Shown here in pieces: positions 24,595 to 33,801 of a DNA stretch of 64,000 nucleotides. The notes under the pieces are model-generated. The model saw nothing but the letters and a program-made list of their open reading frames with translations. It was not told where the DNA came from and made no database searches. Made by a program: the position numbers and the translations under genes. This DNA comes from Anaeromicropila herbilytica (GTDB lineage Bacteria; Bacillota; Clostridia; Lachnospirales; Lachnospiraceae): the NCBI RefSeq assembly GCF_016591975.1, contig NZ_AP024169.1, forward strand, positions 1,784,001 through 1,848,000, read 5' to 3'. Every line of letters starts with the position of its first letter. The first letter of the stretch is position 1.

Positions 24595-26769
24595 ATGAAG
24601 TGGAAGAAGAAAATGACAATACTCCTGTCTATTGTACTTATTATAGGTACAATGACAGGTTGTAGTAACACAGGAAAAGAAAAGAAAGAGAAAGAAGTGG
24701 CAATGGGACGTTATATGGAACAAACCATAGATATGCCAAAAGCTGTACAATCAGGAGATGAGATAGCCTTCTTAATGAAGATAAATCCTGAGGGTAAACT
24801 AGAAATCTATAGTGTTCCAATGAAACCAAAAGAAGGGGAATCTAGTATAAAATATACACTAGATTCTAATAATTCATGGACTAGATCAGTACCAAAATGG
24901 CTCAATGAAAACGAATTGGGTGATCCAAAAGGTGGAGTATCTGATGTATCCTATGCGCCCGATGGAACTATGTATGCAATATGGACTAAAAATATTAATG
25001 ATGATAAAGTAAAAGTGAAATTATTAAAAAGTACGGATGGAGAAAAAGCAGAAGAGCTTGATTTTAAAGAATATAAAAAAGATGTTGGTTATAATAGAAG
25101 ACCTGACGCAATCGAAGTATTAAAGGATGGCTCTATTTTACTGAATTTTTATGGAAAATGGTCTGTTTACAAAGATGGGAAAGTAACGAGTAGTTTTGAA
25201 TTAGGCGATTATACATATGCAATGAATGGAAGTACTATATTAGGTATGAATGCCAAACAAGATGGTTGCATTCAAGTAGATGTCACAACTGGTAAAACAA
25301 TTTCTGAGATTCCATTTGTAAGTAAATCAAGCAATGGAGCGTTCACAGCAGATAAAGAGGGTAACTGGGAGATGGTTTCCAATACAGGTATTCATAGAAT
25401 GACAAAGAATGGGAACTGCTGGGAGACAATATTAGATGGCGCATTAGCTTCTATGAGTATGCCTTCCATGAGTCCAAATAGTATTGTAAGTGGAGAGAAA
25501 GATGACTATTATGTCATGTATGAATCGGGTGGCAATGGATTCAGACAGATAAAGCATTACATATATGATAAAAATGTACCAACCACTCCAAGTAAGACAT
25601 TGTCAATTGTATCACTGGAAGACAATATGACAGTAAGGCAAGCAATTTCTGATTTTCAACATCAGAATCAAGATGTAAAAGTTGACTATAAAGTACTCAT
25701 GAGTGAAGATGACGGAACAACAGCATCTGATTATATTAAGAAAATCAATACAGAATTATTAGCTGGCAAAGGTTCCGATATCATTTTATTAGATGGACTA
25801 CCAGTAGATTCCTATATTGAAAAGGGAGTACTTGCTGATCTTAGCAATATCATTAATCCACTGATTAAGAAAAAAGAAGTGAACAAAAATATTATAGAGA
25901 ATTCTAAAAAGAATGGTAAAATTTACTCCATTCCTCTTAAATACAGTGTAACATTTGCTTTCGGAGATAAAGAAGCAGTAAGTGCAACAAAATCCATTAA
26001 AGATTTAGGAACATATGCAAAAAATAGTGCAAAGACGCCTATATTTGGTGAGGGGGTTATAAATAAAGACTTGATTACGAAACTGTATAAATATTATTCA
26101 AATGATATGATAAAAGATAATAACATTGATAAAGATGTTCTAACTGAATTCTTAAAAGAGACAAAAATAATAGCAGATCAATCAAAATCAAAAAGTGGCA
26201 AATTGGACGAGGAATCTATTTGGCAGGAAAATATGATGAATGAGGAAAAATCTCTTATGTTATACGACAAGACTAGTTTGTTAGGTCTTACTGATATTTC
26301 TGATATGTACTGTATATTTGCACCACTTAAAGTATTGGATATAACCAAAGGCGATTATGATACGATAGATGGAAAATATATTCCAAGCGGATTCCTTGGT
26401 ATCAATAATGCCAGCAGTCAAAAGAAACTTGCTGCTAAATTTATTAAGGAATTATATAGTGAAAAAGTTCAGAAAGCGGAACTTGGAGATGGATTCCCTG
26501 TAAACATAAAAGCATTAGAAAACTATGAATTGGCTTATGATGACTTTATCTTAACAACCACGAATGGTCTAGAAGTAACACAGCCAAGTAAAGAAAAGAT
26601 GCAAAAAATATTAGAACTTTGCAGATCAGTTACGACTCCGATTGCGATTGACCAGACACTATTAGATATGATTGAAACAGAAGCAGAAGCTTATATAGGT
26701 GGCAATGCAGACTTGGATTCTACAGTAAATAAGATTATGGAAAAGACAAAGGCTTATCTAAATGAATAA
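24595..26769 (+). CDS. Solute-binding lipoprotein with large N-terminal domain (first paralogue)
   Basis: A 724-residue lipoprotein. The signal peptide MKWKKKMTILLSIVLIIGTM ends in the lipobox MTGC, with C23 the lipidated residue. Residues about 40-320 are beta-rich with propeller-like sheets (VSDVSYAPDGTMYAIWT, EVLKDGSILLNFYG, GNWEMVSNTGIHRM). Residues about 330-700 resemble an extracellular solute-binding protein family 1 domain (VRQAISDFQHQNQDVKVDYK, INTELLAGKGSDIILLDGLP, IYSIPLKYSVTFAFGD). That order, sensor-like domain plus binding protein, is unusual. GGAGG lies 7 nt before the ATG. It heads a cluster with a close paralogue and two permeases. Confidence 0.8.
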   Translation: MKWKKKMTILLSIVLIIGTMTGCSNTGKEKKEKEVAMGRYMEQTIDMPKAVQSGDEIAFLMKINPEGKLEIYSVPMKPKEGESSIKYTLDSNNSWTRSVPKWLNENELGDPKGGVSDVSYAPDGTMYAIWTKNINDDKVKVKLLKSTDGEKAEELDFKEYKKDVGYNRRPDAIEVLKDGSILLNFYGKWSVYKDGKVTSSFELGDYTYAMNGSTILGMNAKQDGCIQVDVTTGKTISEIPFVSKSSNGAFTADKEGNWEMVSNTGIHRMTKNGNCWETILDGALASMSMPSMSPNSIVSGEKDDYYVMYESGGNGFRQIKHYIYDKNVPTTPSKTLSIVSLEDNMTVRQAISDFQHQNQDVKVDYKVLMSEDDGTTASDYIKKINTELLAGKGSDIILLDGLPVDSYIEKGVLADLSNIINPLIKKKEVNKNIIENSKKNGKIYSIPLKYSVTFAFGDKEAVSATKSIKDLGTYAKNSAKTPIFGEGVINKDLITKLYKYYSNDMIKDNNIDKDVLTEFLKETKIIADQSKSKSGKLDEESIWQENMMNEEKSLMLYDKTSLLGLTDISDMYCIFAPLKVLDITKGDYDTIDGKYIPSGFLGINNASSQKKLAAKFIKELYSEKVQKAELGDGFPVNIKALENYELAYDDFILTTTNGLEVTQPSKEKMQKILELCRSVTTPIAIDQTLLDMIETEAEAYIGGNADLDSTVNKIMEKTKAYLNE

Positions 26770-26815
26770 ATATAAGAACCTAACATTAGACTAGATAAGC
26801 TTGGAGGTAGAAAGG

Positions 26816-28969
26816 ATGAATTGCAAGAAGATATTAGCAATTGGTTTCAGTATAATCTTTACTATTACATCAGTAACTGGATGTAGTAAGAACGATGATA
26901 AAAAAGAAGTCAAAAATGTAGCAATGGGGCGATACATAGAGAAGTCAGTTGCGATGCCAGAAGCCATAGAAGCAGGTAAAGAATGGGCGACACAGATCAT
27001 TAAGAATCCTAAGGGGGAGATTGAACTGTATGCGAAACCTTGGAAAGACAAAGGAAACGAACATATTATTCAATACACCTTAGATAAAAATAAATGGGTG
27101 AAAAGTGTACCAAAATGGATGAATAGAAAAGGTGGAGACTTTGATGTAACGTATGCACCTGATGGAACAAAGTATATTGCTTTCAATAAAAATAAACCAA
27201 ACTCTATTGAAGTAAAAATATTAAAAAGCAAGGATAATATTAATGGCGAGAATGTGGTAATTGATGATTATAAGAAAGACGTAGATTATAGTAAAATCTT
27301 ATATCATTTTAATGTCCTAAAAGATAACTCTATATTAGTTAACCACATTGATTCTTTTTCTTTATATAAAAAGGGAAAAGAGACGTCTACATTTAAAATT
27401 GGCGGAACTGATTATGCCCTCAATGGTAATCAACTATTAGGTATGAACGAAAAAATGGATTCGGGTGTTATTATTGATGTGACGACAGGAAATATATTAT
27501 CCGGGGCTCCATTAGATAAGTCACAGAATGGAACCTATACATATGATTCAAAAGGGAATTGGTATATGGTTAATAGAGCAGGTATACATCGAATGGTTAA
27601 GGGAGGAAACTCTTGGGAAACCATCTTAGATGGAGCTTTGGCTTCCATGAGTATGCCATCCATGTGGGTTAACTCAGTGATTCGAGGGGATAAAGATGAT
27701 TTCTATATTTTATATTCTGATTCCAATGGATTAGCCCAGATGAAATATTATGTATACGATAAGAATACCCCTACCACGCCAAGTAAGACTCTAACAGTTG
27801 TATCCTTAGAGGAAAATGATACGGTAAGACAGGCAATTGTTGACTATCAACATAAAAATCAAGATGTAAAAGTGGATTATAAAGCTCTTATGAGTGATGA
27901 GGATGGGACCACATCGACGGATTATATCAAGAAAATTAATACAGAACTATTAGCAGGAAAAGGAGCAGATGTCTTAGTATTAGATGGAATGCCTGTAGAT
28001 TCCTACATCGAAAAAGGTGTACTTTCTGATCTAAGTGATATTATCACACCATTAGAGAAAAAAGGTGACTTGTTAAGTAATATCGTTGATTCATACAAGA
28101 AAGACGGAAAAATATATAGTATACCAATTCGATATGACTTAATGGTTGCTTATGGTAGTAAAGATGCGGTTGCATCTGTAGATTCTGTGGATACATTAGC
28201 AGATTACGCTAAAAATTCAAGTGAGATACCATTGTTTGGTGATAAGGGATTATCCTATTCTGATTTAACAACTAACCTATTTCGATTATATTCCAATCAA
28301 TTTCTAACGGATAAAGGATTTAATCGTGAAAAGTTAATACGTTTTCTAGATGAGTTAAAGTTAATTAGTGACCAGACTAAAGCAGTGAAAGTAGCACCAA
28401 AGAAATCAGAAGAAACAATGGATCAAGTAGCAGATTATTGGAATGAACCAGATTCACAATTACTGTTTGATAAAAAAGCGTCTCTTCAGTTAGCTGATAT
28501 CTGGTCTATGGCTCAGACTTATGCACCTTCCATAGTTGTAAATAAAATAGATGGAGCTTTCACAACGGTTAATCATGAATTTATGCCAAGTGGTCTTGTT
28601 GGCATCAATAATGCTAGTAATCAAAAAGATCTGGCAGGTGAATTTATGAAGACATTATTTGCAGAAAATGTACAAAAAGTACAGTTAGGTGATGGGTTCC
28701 CAGTGAATGCAAAAGCATTAGTGAATTTTGGGATGGAATATGATGATATGATTGGTGGGGGGAATGGTTTTACAGTTGAACAGACGAGTAAAGAAGAGAT
28801 GCAAAAGATTCTTGATTTATGCAAAACTGTAACAACTCCAGTCCAAGTAGATGAAGTACTTTTCAATATGATAAGTAAAGAAATTATTCCTTATCTTAGC
28901 GGAGAGTCTGATAGTAAGACAGCTGCAGATCAGATCATAGAGAAGGCAAAGACCTATTTACAAGAATAA
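26816..28969 (+). CDS. Solute-binding lipoprotein with large N-terminal domain (second paralogue)
   Basis: A 717-residue lipoprotein with signal peptide MNCKKILAIGFSIIFTITSV and lipobox VTGC (C23). It is the tandem duplicate of the preceding gene: long stretches such as ETILDGALASMSMPSM, DYIKKINTELLAGKG and LGDGFPVNAKAL are the same or nearly so, while the sensor-like N-terminal half and the region around residues 510-570 differ more. Both copies keep intact frames, so they probably bind related ligands or form a pair. ATG 26816 has GGAGGT 7 nt upstream. It is followed by two permease genes; no ATPase is in the cluster. Confidence 0.8.
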   Translation: MNCKKILAIGFSIIFTITSVTGCSKNDDKKEVKNVAMGRYIEKSVAMPEAIEAGKEWATQIIKNPKGEIELYAKPWKDKGNEHIIQYTLDKNKWVKSVPKWMNRKGGDFDVTYAPDGTKYIAFNKNKPNSIEVKILKSKDNINGENVVIDDYKKDVDYSKILYHFNVLKDNSILVNHIDSFSLYKKGKETSTFKIGGTDYALNGNQLLGMNEKMDSGVIIDVTTGNILSGAPLDKSQNGTYTYDSKGNWYMVNRAGIHRMVKGGNSWETILDGALASMSMPSMWVNSVIRGDKDDFYILYSDSNGLAQMKYYVYDKNTPTTPSKTLTVVSLEENDTVRQAIVDYQHKNQDVKVDYKALMSDEDGTTSTDYIKKINTELLAGKGADVLVLDGMPVDSYIEKGVLSDLSDIITPLEKKGDLLSNIVDSYKKDGKIYSIPIRYDLMVAYGSKDAVASVDSVDTLADYAKNSSEIPLFGDKGLSYSDLTTNLFRLYSNQFLTDKGFNREKLIRFLDELKLISDQTKAVKVAPKKSEETMDQVADYWNEPDSQLLFDKKASLQLADIWSMAQTYAPSIVVNKIDGAFTTVNHEFMPSGLVGINNASNQKDLAGEFMKTLFAENVQKVQLGDGFPVNAKALVNFGMEYDDMIGGGNGFTVEQTSKEEMQKILDLCKTVTTPVQVDEVLFNMISKEIIPYLSGESDSKTAADQIIEKAKTYLQE

Positions 28970-29067
28970 AGAAACTATAGTAAGTGAGTAGTGAAAGAAT
29001 GGTAAAAAATATCAATTGAATAATATTGTATATCATACACTTCATATTGATATGTAAGGGGGGACAG

Positions 29068-30012
29068 ATGAAAGTGAATGTACTCAGTATTCACAAAAAT
29101 AGAAGCATCGAAAAACGAATTCATGCCCCTAATTCTAAAGGAAAGGGTATATCGAGTAAAAAGATACATCATTATAAGATGAAGAAAGTAAGAACAGCTT
29201 ATCTTTTTCTTGCGCCTAGTTTTATTGGAGTAGCAGTCTTTGTTTTGATTCCATTTCTTGATGCTTTTCGAAGATCATTTTACGAAGCAATGAGTGGTAA
29301 ATTTGTTGGATTGAAGAATTATAGCATTGTACTACATAATGAAGCTTTCTTGCTTGCTGCCAAGAATACTGGTAAATTCTTGGGGATATGTATTCCATTA
29401 TTATTAACCATATCCCTTCTATTTACAGTGATGCTTGGTAGCATTAAGAAAAAAGGTGAGTTTTTTAAAACTACTTTTTTAATACCAATGGCAATTCCAG
29501 TGGCATCCGTTGTATTACTATGGAAAGTATTCTTTCATAAGAGCGGTTTAATCAATGTAGTGATAACCGCTTTTGGTGGAACAGCAATTGATTTTATGAA
29601 TACGGATAAGGCGTTTTATGTATTAGTATTCAGTTACATATGGAAGAATACAGGTTATGATATGGTATTATGGTTGGCTGGGCTTTCTGGAATCTCTGTT
29701 TCCCTGTATGAAGCTGCAAAAATGGATGGAGCAGGAGCATTTGCTAGACTTCGCTACATTACAATACCAGAACTCTTACCAACCATCTATATCACTGCAG
29801 TATTATCGATGGTGAATTCTTTTAAAGTATTTAGAGAAGCTTATTTAATTGCAGGGGATTATCCACATGAGAGTATCTATATGCTACAACATATTTTTAG
29901 TAATTGGTTTGTGTCTTTGGATATTCAGAAAATGTGTACAGGTGCAGTCATTATGGCGGGTGTGATATTACTATTTATATTATTACTCCAAATAATTGAT
30001 CGCAAATGGTGA
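29068..30012 (+). CDS. Sugar-type ABC transporter permease (MalF-like)
   Basis: A 314-residue inner-membrane permease with six helices after a basic N-terminal tail of about 35 residues. FLAPSFIGVAVFVLIPF opens the domain, and the EAA loop is EAAKMDGAGAFARLRYITIP, the contact site for the ATPase. This matches the CUT1 sugar importer family. ATG 29068 is supported by GGGGGG upstream. The cluster lacks an ATPase, which in Clostridia and Bacillus is normal when a shared MsmX-like ATPase serves many CUT1 systems. It overlaps the beginning of the next gene region by only a few bases of spacer. Confidence 0.9.
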   Translation: MKVNVLSIHKNRSIEKRIHAPNSKGKGISSKKIHHYKMKKVRTAYLFLAPSFIGVAVFVLIPFLDAFRRSFYEAMSGKFVGLKNYSIVLHNEAFLLAAKNTGKFLGICIPLLLTISLLFTVMLGSIKKKGEFFKTTFLIPMAIPVASVVLLWKVFFHKSGLINVVITAFGGTAIDFMNTDKAFYVLVFSYIWKNTGYDMVLWLAGLSGISVSLYEAAKMDGAGAFARLRYITIPELLPTIYITAVLSMVNSFKVFREAYLIAGDYPHESIYMLQHIFSNWFVSLDIQKMCTGAVIMAGVILLFILLLQIIDRKW

Positions 30013-30028
30013 GAAAGGATGGTGCCTA

Positions 30029-30889
30029 ATGAACTATTTCAGGAATTTTATTAAGAAGAATATTGCTGCCTTGATTCTATTGCTATTTGCATTTCTTATT
30101 ATCATTCCGCTATGGATGGTTATTAGTGGATCTTTTATAGGTAAAAATGAGATAACTAGAAATCTAGCACCAGTATTATCAGATGGCAAAGGAAAAGCTT
30201 TTTGGCCTATATTACCACAGTATCCAACCTTTCGTCCTTACATTGAACTATTGCTTGATTCACCTGCATTTTTTGCAATGTTTTGGAATTCTTGTAAGCA
30301 AGTAATTCCTATATTAATAGGTCAATTATTGATAGGTGTTCCTGCGGCATGGGCATTTGCAAGATTTGAATTTCCATTAAAGAAGATCATATTTACCGTA
30401 TATATTACACTAATGATTATGCCTTTTCAGGTAACGATGGTGTCAAGTTATTTGGTCCTTGATCATTTGAAATTATTAGATACGAATTTTGCAATTATTT
30501 TACCAGCTATATTTGCAACTTTTCCTGTATTTATTATGATGAAGTTCTTTTCTTCTATTCCAGCTGATTTATTTGAAGCTGCTGAGATTGATGGTGCAAA
30601 TGAATGGAATATATTTATAAGGATCGGAATTCCACTTGGCAATTCAGGCATTATGTCAGCATTGGTTCTTGGCTTTTTAGAACAGTGGAATGCTATTGAG
30701 CCACCATTAACTTTTCTTGATGATAAATCTAATTGGCCATTATCCTTGTATTTACCAAATATAGCCACAGATAATGTGGGAGTGTCCTTGGCGGCATCTG
30801 TCATTATGATGTTACCAGCGCTATTGATCTTCTTATTTGGTCAAAGTTATCTAGAAGATGGGATCAAGGCTTCTGGGCTTAAGGAGTAG
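30029..30889 (+). CDS. Sugar-type ABC transporter permease (MalG-like)
   Basis: A 286-residue permease, second half of the importer. The first helix is LILLLFAFLIIIPLWMVISG, followed by PAAWAFARFEFPLKK and the EAA loop EAAEIDGANEWNIFIRIGIP. It ends GLKE after LEDGIKASG, as many MalG-type permeases do. The start is the ATG at 30029, 16 nt after the first permease stop, with AAAGGATGG before it. The two permeases probably serve both lipoproteins encoded upstream. Confidence 0.9.
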   Translation: MNYFRNFIKKNIAALILLLFAFLIIIPLWMVISGSFIGKNEITRNLAPVLSDGKGKAFWPILPQYPTFRPYIELLLDSPAFFAMFWNSCKQVIPILIGQLLIGVPAAWAFARFEFPLKKIIFTVYITLMIMPFQVTMVSSYLVLDHLKLLDTNFAIILPAIFATFPVFIMMKFFSSIPADLFEAAEIDGANEWNIFIRIGIPLGNSGIMSALVLGFLEQWNAIEPPLTFLDDKSNWPLSLYLPNIATDNVGVSLAASVIMMLPALLIFLFGQSYLEDGIKASGLKE

Positions 30890-30906
30890 AGTTTTTCATA
30901 AGGCGA

Positions 30907-31350
30907 ATGCCCTGTAGGTTAGGTGTTCTAGGTAATTTGCACAAAATAGAAAAGCTCATGCTTCATTCGAAATGTATAAGAAGTTCTATTTCAGGTTAGG
31001 ATGCCAAAAGTCTTATTTAGTTTACTGAGTGTATATTGCTGTATAATTATGAATTTTGCCTACCTTTCCTTCAAAAAGTTTATAAAACAAACTCATTATA
31101 TTTTTTACAAGCCTCAAAACAAGCTAAAATACTCACTTACGTTCCTATTTTTGCTTTGAGTCTTGACAAAATAAAAACAATGTTTTCAGCCGGACTACGC
31201 CAAAATTAATAATTATACATCAATATACACAATTTAGATTAAGAAAGACTTTTGACATCCTAACCAAGAAAGGAACTTCTAATACATTTCAAAAGGCGCA
31301 CTCGCTTTTCTATTTTGTGCAAATTACCGGCAAGGTATGGAACAGGGCAT
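30907..31350. repeat. Nested hairpin: family A element with family B copy B3 at its centre
   Basis: The outer family A arms are ATGCCCTGT (30907) with ACAGGGCAT (31342), a 22-nt perfectly paired block around TTTGCACAAAATAGAAAA, and GAAATGTATAAGAAGTTC with GAACTTCTAATACATTTC (one mismatch). Exactly between the inner ends of these arms sits a complete family B element. The whole 444 bp can fold as one long hairpin. No gene is seen inside. Confidence 0.88.
30994..31265. repeat. Hairpin repeat family B, copy B3
   Basis: GGTTAGGATGcCAAAAGTCTT (20 of 21 positions paired) is inverted at 31245-31265. The core has TTTTTTACAAGCCTC, GTCTTGACAAAATAAAAA and GCCGGACTACGCC as in the other copies. Its flank GGTTAGGATG differs from the ATGATTCGAG of B2, yet each is complementary to its own partner. 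Confidence 0.9.
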
Positions 31351-31385
31351 GTATCTGTGGGAGGAATTAGCAACAGATTTGATTA

Positions 31386-31443
31386 GTGTGAAATAAAACC
31401 ATTTCACACGTTGAATTTAGGCCTGCGAGCAAGTCGAAGGCAG
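31386..31443 (+). repeat. Double short hairpin upstream of the membrane fusion protein gene
   Basis: GTGTGAAAT pairs with ATTTCACAC (31386-31409), and CCTGC pairs with GCAGG (31421-31442). The first stem and the TTGAATTT that follows resemble 7594-7630, before another transport gene. There is no U-run. It may be an mRNA leader structure. Confidence 0.5.
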
Positions 31444-31499
31444 GGATGTTAGAGTGACATATAACCATGCCAAGTTTGAAGTAAAAAGGAGGTAATAAC

Positions 31500-33788
31500 T
31501 TGAAGTTCGTAACTGAAATAGGGCATTTCATAAAAGATAGAAATGATAAAGAAATCGTTAGTGAGGTTGAAATAGATAAAAAGGAGTTAACACTTCAAGA
31601 GAAAGCAAGAAGATTGTTAATCGGTTTTTTTGCGATGATGTTTGCGCTTACGGTGTTATCTAGAGTAGCAGATTCTATTACGATTGCAAGAGTATCTACG
31701 CAGAGCCCTAAGAGTAGTACACTTACTTTTAATATTGAAGGAACTGGAACTATTACAGCGGATGCAAAAAAATATGTAAAAGTGCAAGATGGTATTGGAG
31801 TAGATAAGATTAATGTTGAAGCTGGAAGGGAAGTTAAAAAGGGAGATGTTCTATTCACATTGGATCAAACCGATGTCAATGAAGCATTAAAAACAGCAAA
31901 TAGAGAAGCAGAGAAATATGAAAATCAAATGGAACAAGAGAAACTTAGTGTAACTGATTCGAATCTTAGTACGAAGGAAAAAGCCGACCTATTGTATCGT
32001 AATGCAAAGCTGGATCTAGATAGTGCCAAGGAGGATTATCTAGATGCAAAGAAAAGTTATAGGGAATCGGAAGATAAAGTGAAACAAGCTCAGAATACCT
32101 ATCAGAAGGCATTAACTAAGAATGTGAAACAAGTATATATTAATAAGATGAGAGAATATAGAGCAGAAGAAAAGAGTTATAAAAATATTCAATTATCCAA
32201 TGAAGAATCTTTAAAAAATGCAAATGAGACATTAGATTCTGCTAAGAAAACTTTGTCCGATTTGCAGACAATCGATTCTAATATAAAAGAGTTTCTAGAT
32301 GATTATGTTTTTTACAATGGCAAGGATGAAAAGCAAACAAATGACGCTTTAGAGAATCTATTTATAATTGCGTATGGAGATCAGGAAGCATACGAGAACT
32401 ATAAGGACCAGAGAGCTTCATTAGAGAAGAAGTTAGCTCGTGCAAAGGAGGATTTATTGAATGCACAAACTGACTTATTCAGTCCACAAAGTGCAGATAA
32501 TCTAACAGCTTATCAAAATGCAGTAACAACAGCAAAAAGAGCGGTATCTGATGCAGAAGATGATCTTAGTAAAGTGAAGAAAAAAGAGAATTGTATACGA
32601 ACAGAACTAAATAACTATATCACTGTAAAAGCAAGTAATAATACAGACAAGATACAAAATGCATTAGAGAACGTAAAGAAAAGTATATATGGAACCAATG
32701 GCTATAAAAAACATCAGGAAGATTTACAAGATGCAAATAGAAAAATTATGGATGCGGAAGAAAATTGTAAATCTATTGACAAGAAAAATGAACTAGCCTT
32801 GTCGATAGAACAAGATAAATTAGATCAGTTACAAGAAATAATCGATAGTATTGATAACGGAACTTATGATAAAGAGGATGCAGCCGAGTCGCAAAAACAA
32901 GCTATTGATACTGCAAAGAATGAGTTGGACACTAAAAAAGAGAATATAAAAACAACAAAAAAGGCAGTTGATACGGCAAAGAGAGCACTAGAAGCCGCAA
33001 AATTAGATCAAAATCAAGCCAAGGAACAAGATGGATTAAATGAAGAAACTTTTCAAAAACAAGAAGCAGCAGCTATCTTACGTGTATCAGCAATTCAGAT
33101 TGATTTAGATGCTAAGAAAGAGTTGGTTAGTGAATTATTAGAAATACAAAAAAACAATGGTAAGGTAAAGGCACCAGTATCCGGAACAGTAGATCAAATA
33201 TCATTTGAAGAGGGTAAAAAATCCGCAGCTGATAATAGCGTAGTGATTGATACTGGAGGATATGGAATCTTAATAACAGTACCTAAGGAGCAAGGTGAAT
33301 ATGTATCAATCGGAGATGATATCGAACTTACCGCTAAGGGAAAGAAGGATAAGATCACAGTTCAAGTAGAAGACATTAGCTTTACTACAGGAACACAGAA
33401 TACAACTACGGATTCTAGTGCCAGCGATTCAGTGGCGGAGGATGGAACATCAGAGGAACTAACAAAAATAACTGCACTTATGCCAGAAGGTGAATATATC
33501 CCAGGAGCAACATTAGAAGCTAACATTACTAAGAACTCTGACCTCTATGATATTTGTGTGCCACTTACTGCGATCCGTTCAGAAGGAAACGATGCTTACT
33601 GTCTGATTACACAACCGAAAAAGACCATACTAGGAGATGAGTTATTAGCCGTTAAAGTTCCAGTAGATGTGGTAGAAAAAGATGATACAATGGCAGCAGT
33701 GGAAGGCTCTCTTTCTGTTGATGACAATGTTATTATTAGTAGTAATAAAAATATAAATGAGAACGATCGTGTCAGATTAGAGCAGTAA
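31500..33788 (+). CDS. Membrane fusion protein (HlyD/RND adaptor-like) with long coiled coil
   Basis: A 762-residue protein anchored by one helix (about 37-60). The lipoyl/barrel halves lie at about 70-125 (VKVQDGIGVDKINVEAGREVKKGDVLFTLD) and 560-600 (VKAPVSGTVDQISFEEGKK). Between them are over 400 residues of coiled-coil segments rich in K, E, D and A. A beta-barrel and C-terminal domain follow (ITVPKEQGEYVSIGDDIEL, YDICVPLTAIRSEGNDAYC). The hairpin is two to three times the usual length of Gram-positive adaptors. The start is TTG at 31500 with AAGGAGGT 6 nt upstream. The next gene lies 13 nt on and forms an operon with it. Its transporter partner may be that gene or the unlinked importer. 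Confidence 0.82.
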   Translation: MKFVTEIGHFIKDRNDKEIVSEVEIDKKELTLQEKARRLLIGFFAMMFALTVLSRVADSITIARVSTQSPKSSTLTFNIEGTGTITADAKKYVKVQDGIGVDKINVEAGREVKKGDVLFTLDQTDVNEALKTANREAEKYENQMEQEKLSVTDSNLSTKEKADLLYRNAKLDLDSAKEDYLDAKKSYRESEDKVKQAQNTYQKALTKNVKQVYINKMREYRAEEKSYKNIQLSNEESLKNANETLDSAKKTLSDLQTIDSNIKEFLDDYVFYNGKDEKQTNDALENLFIIAYGDQEAYENYKDQRASLEKKLARAKEDLLNAQTDLFSPQSADNLTAYQNAVTTAKRAVSDAEDDLSKVKKKENCIRTELNNYITVKASNNTDKIQNALENVKKSIYGTNGYKKHQEDLQDANRKIMDAEENCKSIDKKNELALSIEQDKLDQLQEIIDSIDNGTYDKEDAAESQKQAIDTAKNELDTKKENIKTTKKAVDTAKRALEAAKLDQNQAKEQDGLNEETFQKQEAAAILRVSAIQIDLDAKKELVSELLEIQKNNGKVKAPVSGTVDQISFEEGKKSAADNSVVIDTGGYGILITVPKEQGEYVSIGDDIELTAKGKKDKITVQVEDISFTTGTQNTTTDSSASDSVAEDGTSEELTKITALMPEGEYIPGATLEANITKNSDLYDICVPLTAIRSEGNDAYCLITQPKKTILGDELLAVKVPVDVVEKDDTMAAVEGSLSVDDNVIISSNKNINENDRVRLEQ

Positions 33789-33801
33789 TGGGGGAATTCA
33801 T

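Noticed and set aside
24423..24829. Three overlapping minus-strand frames rich in F, L and H opposite the first lipoprotein gene
   Set aside because: They are antisense shadows of the lipoprotein signal region and its spacer; none has a ribosome binding site.
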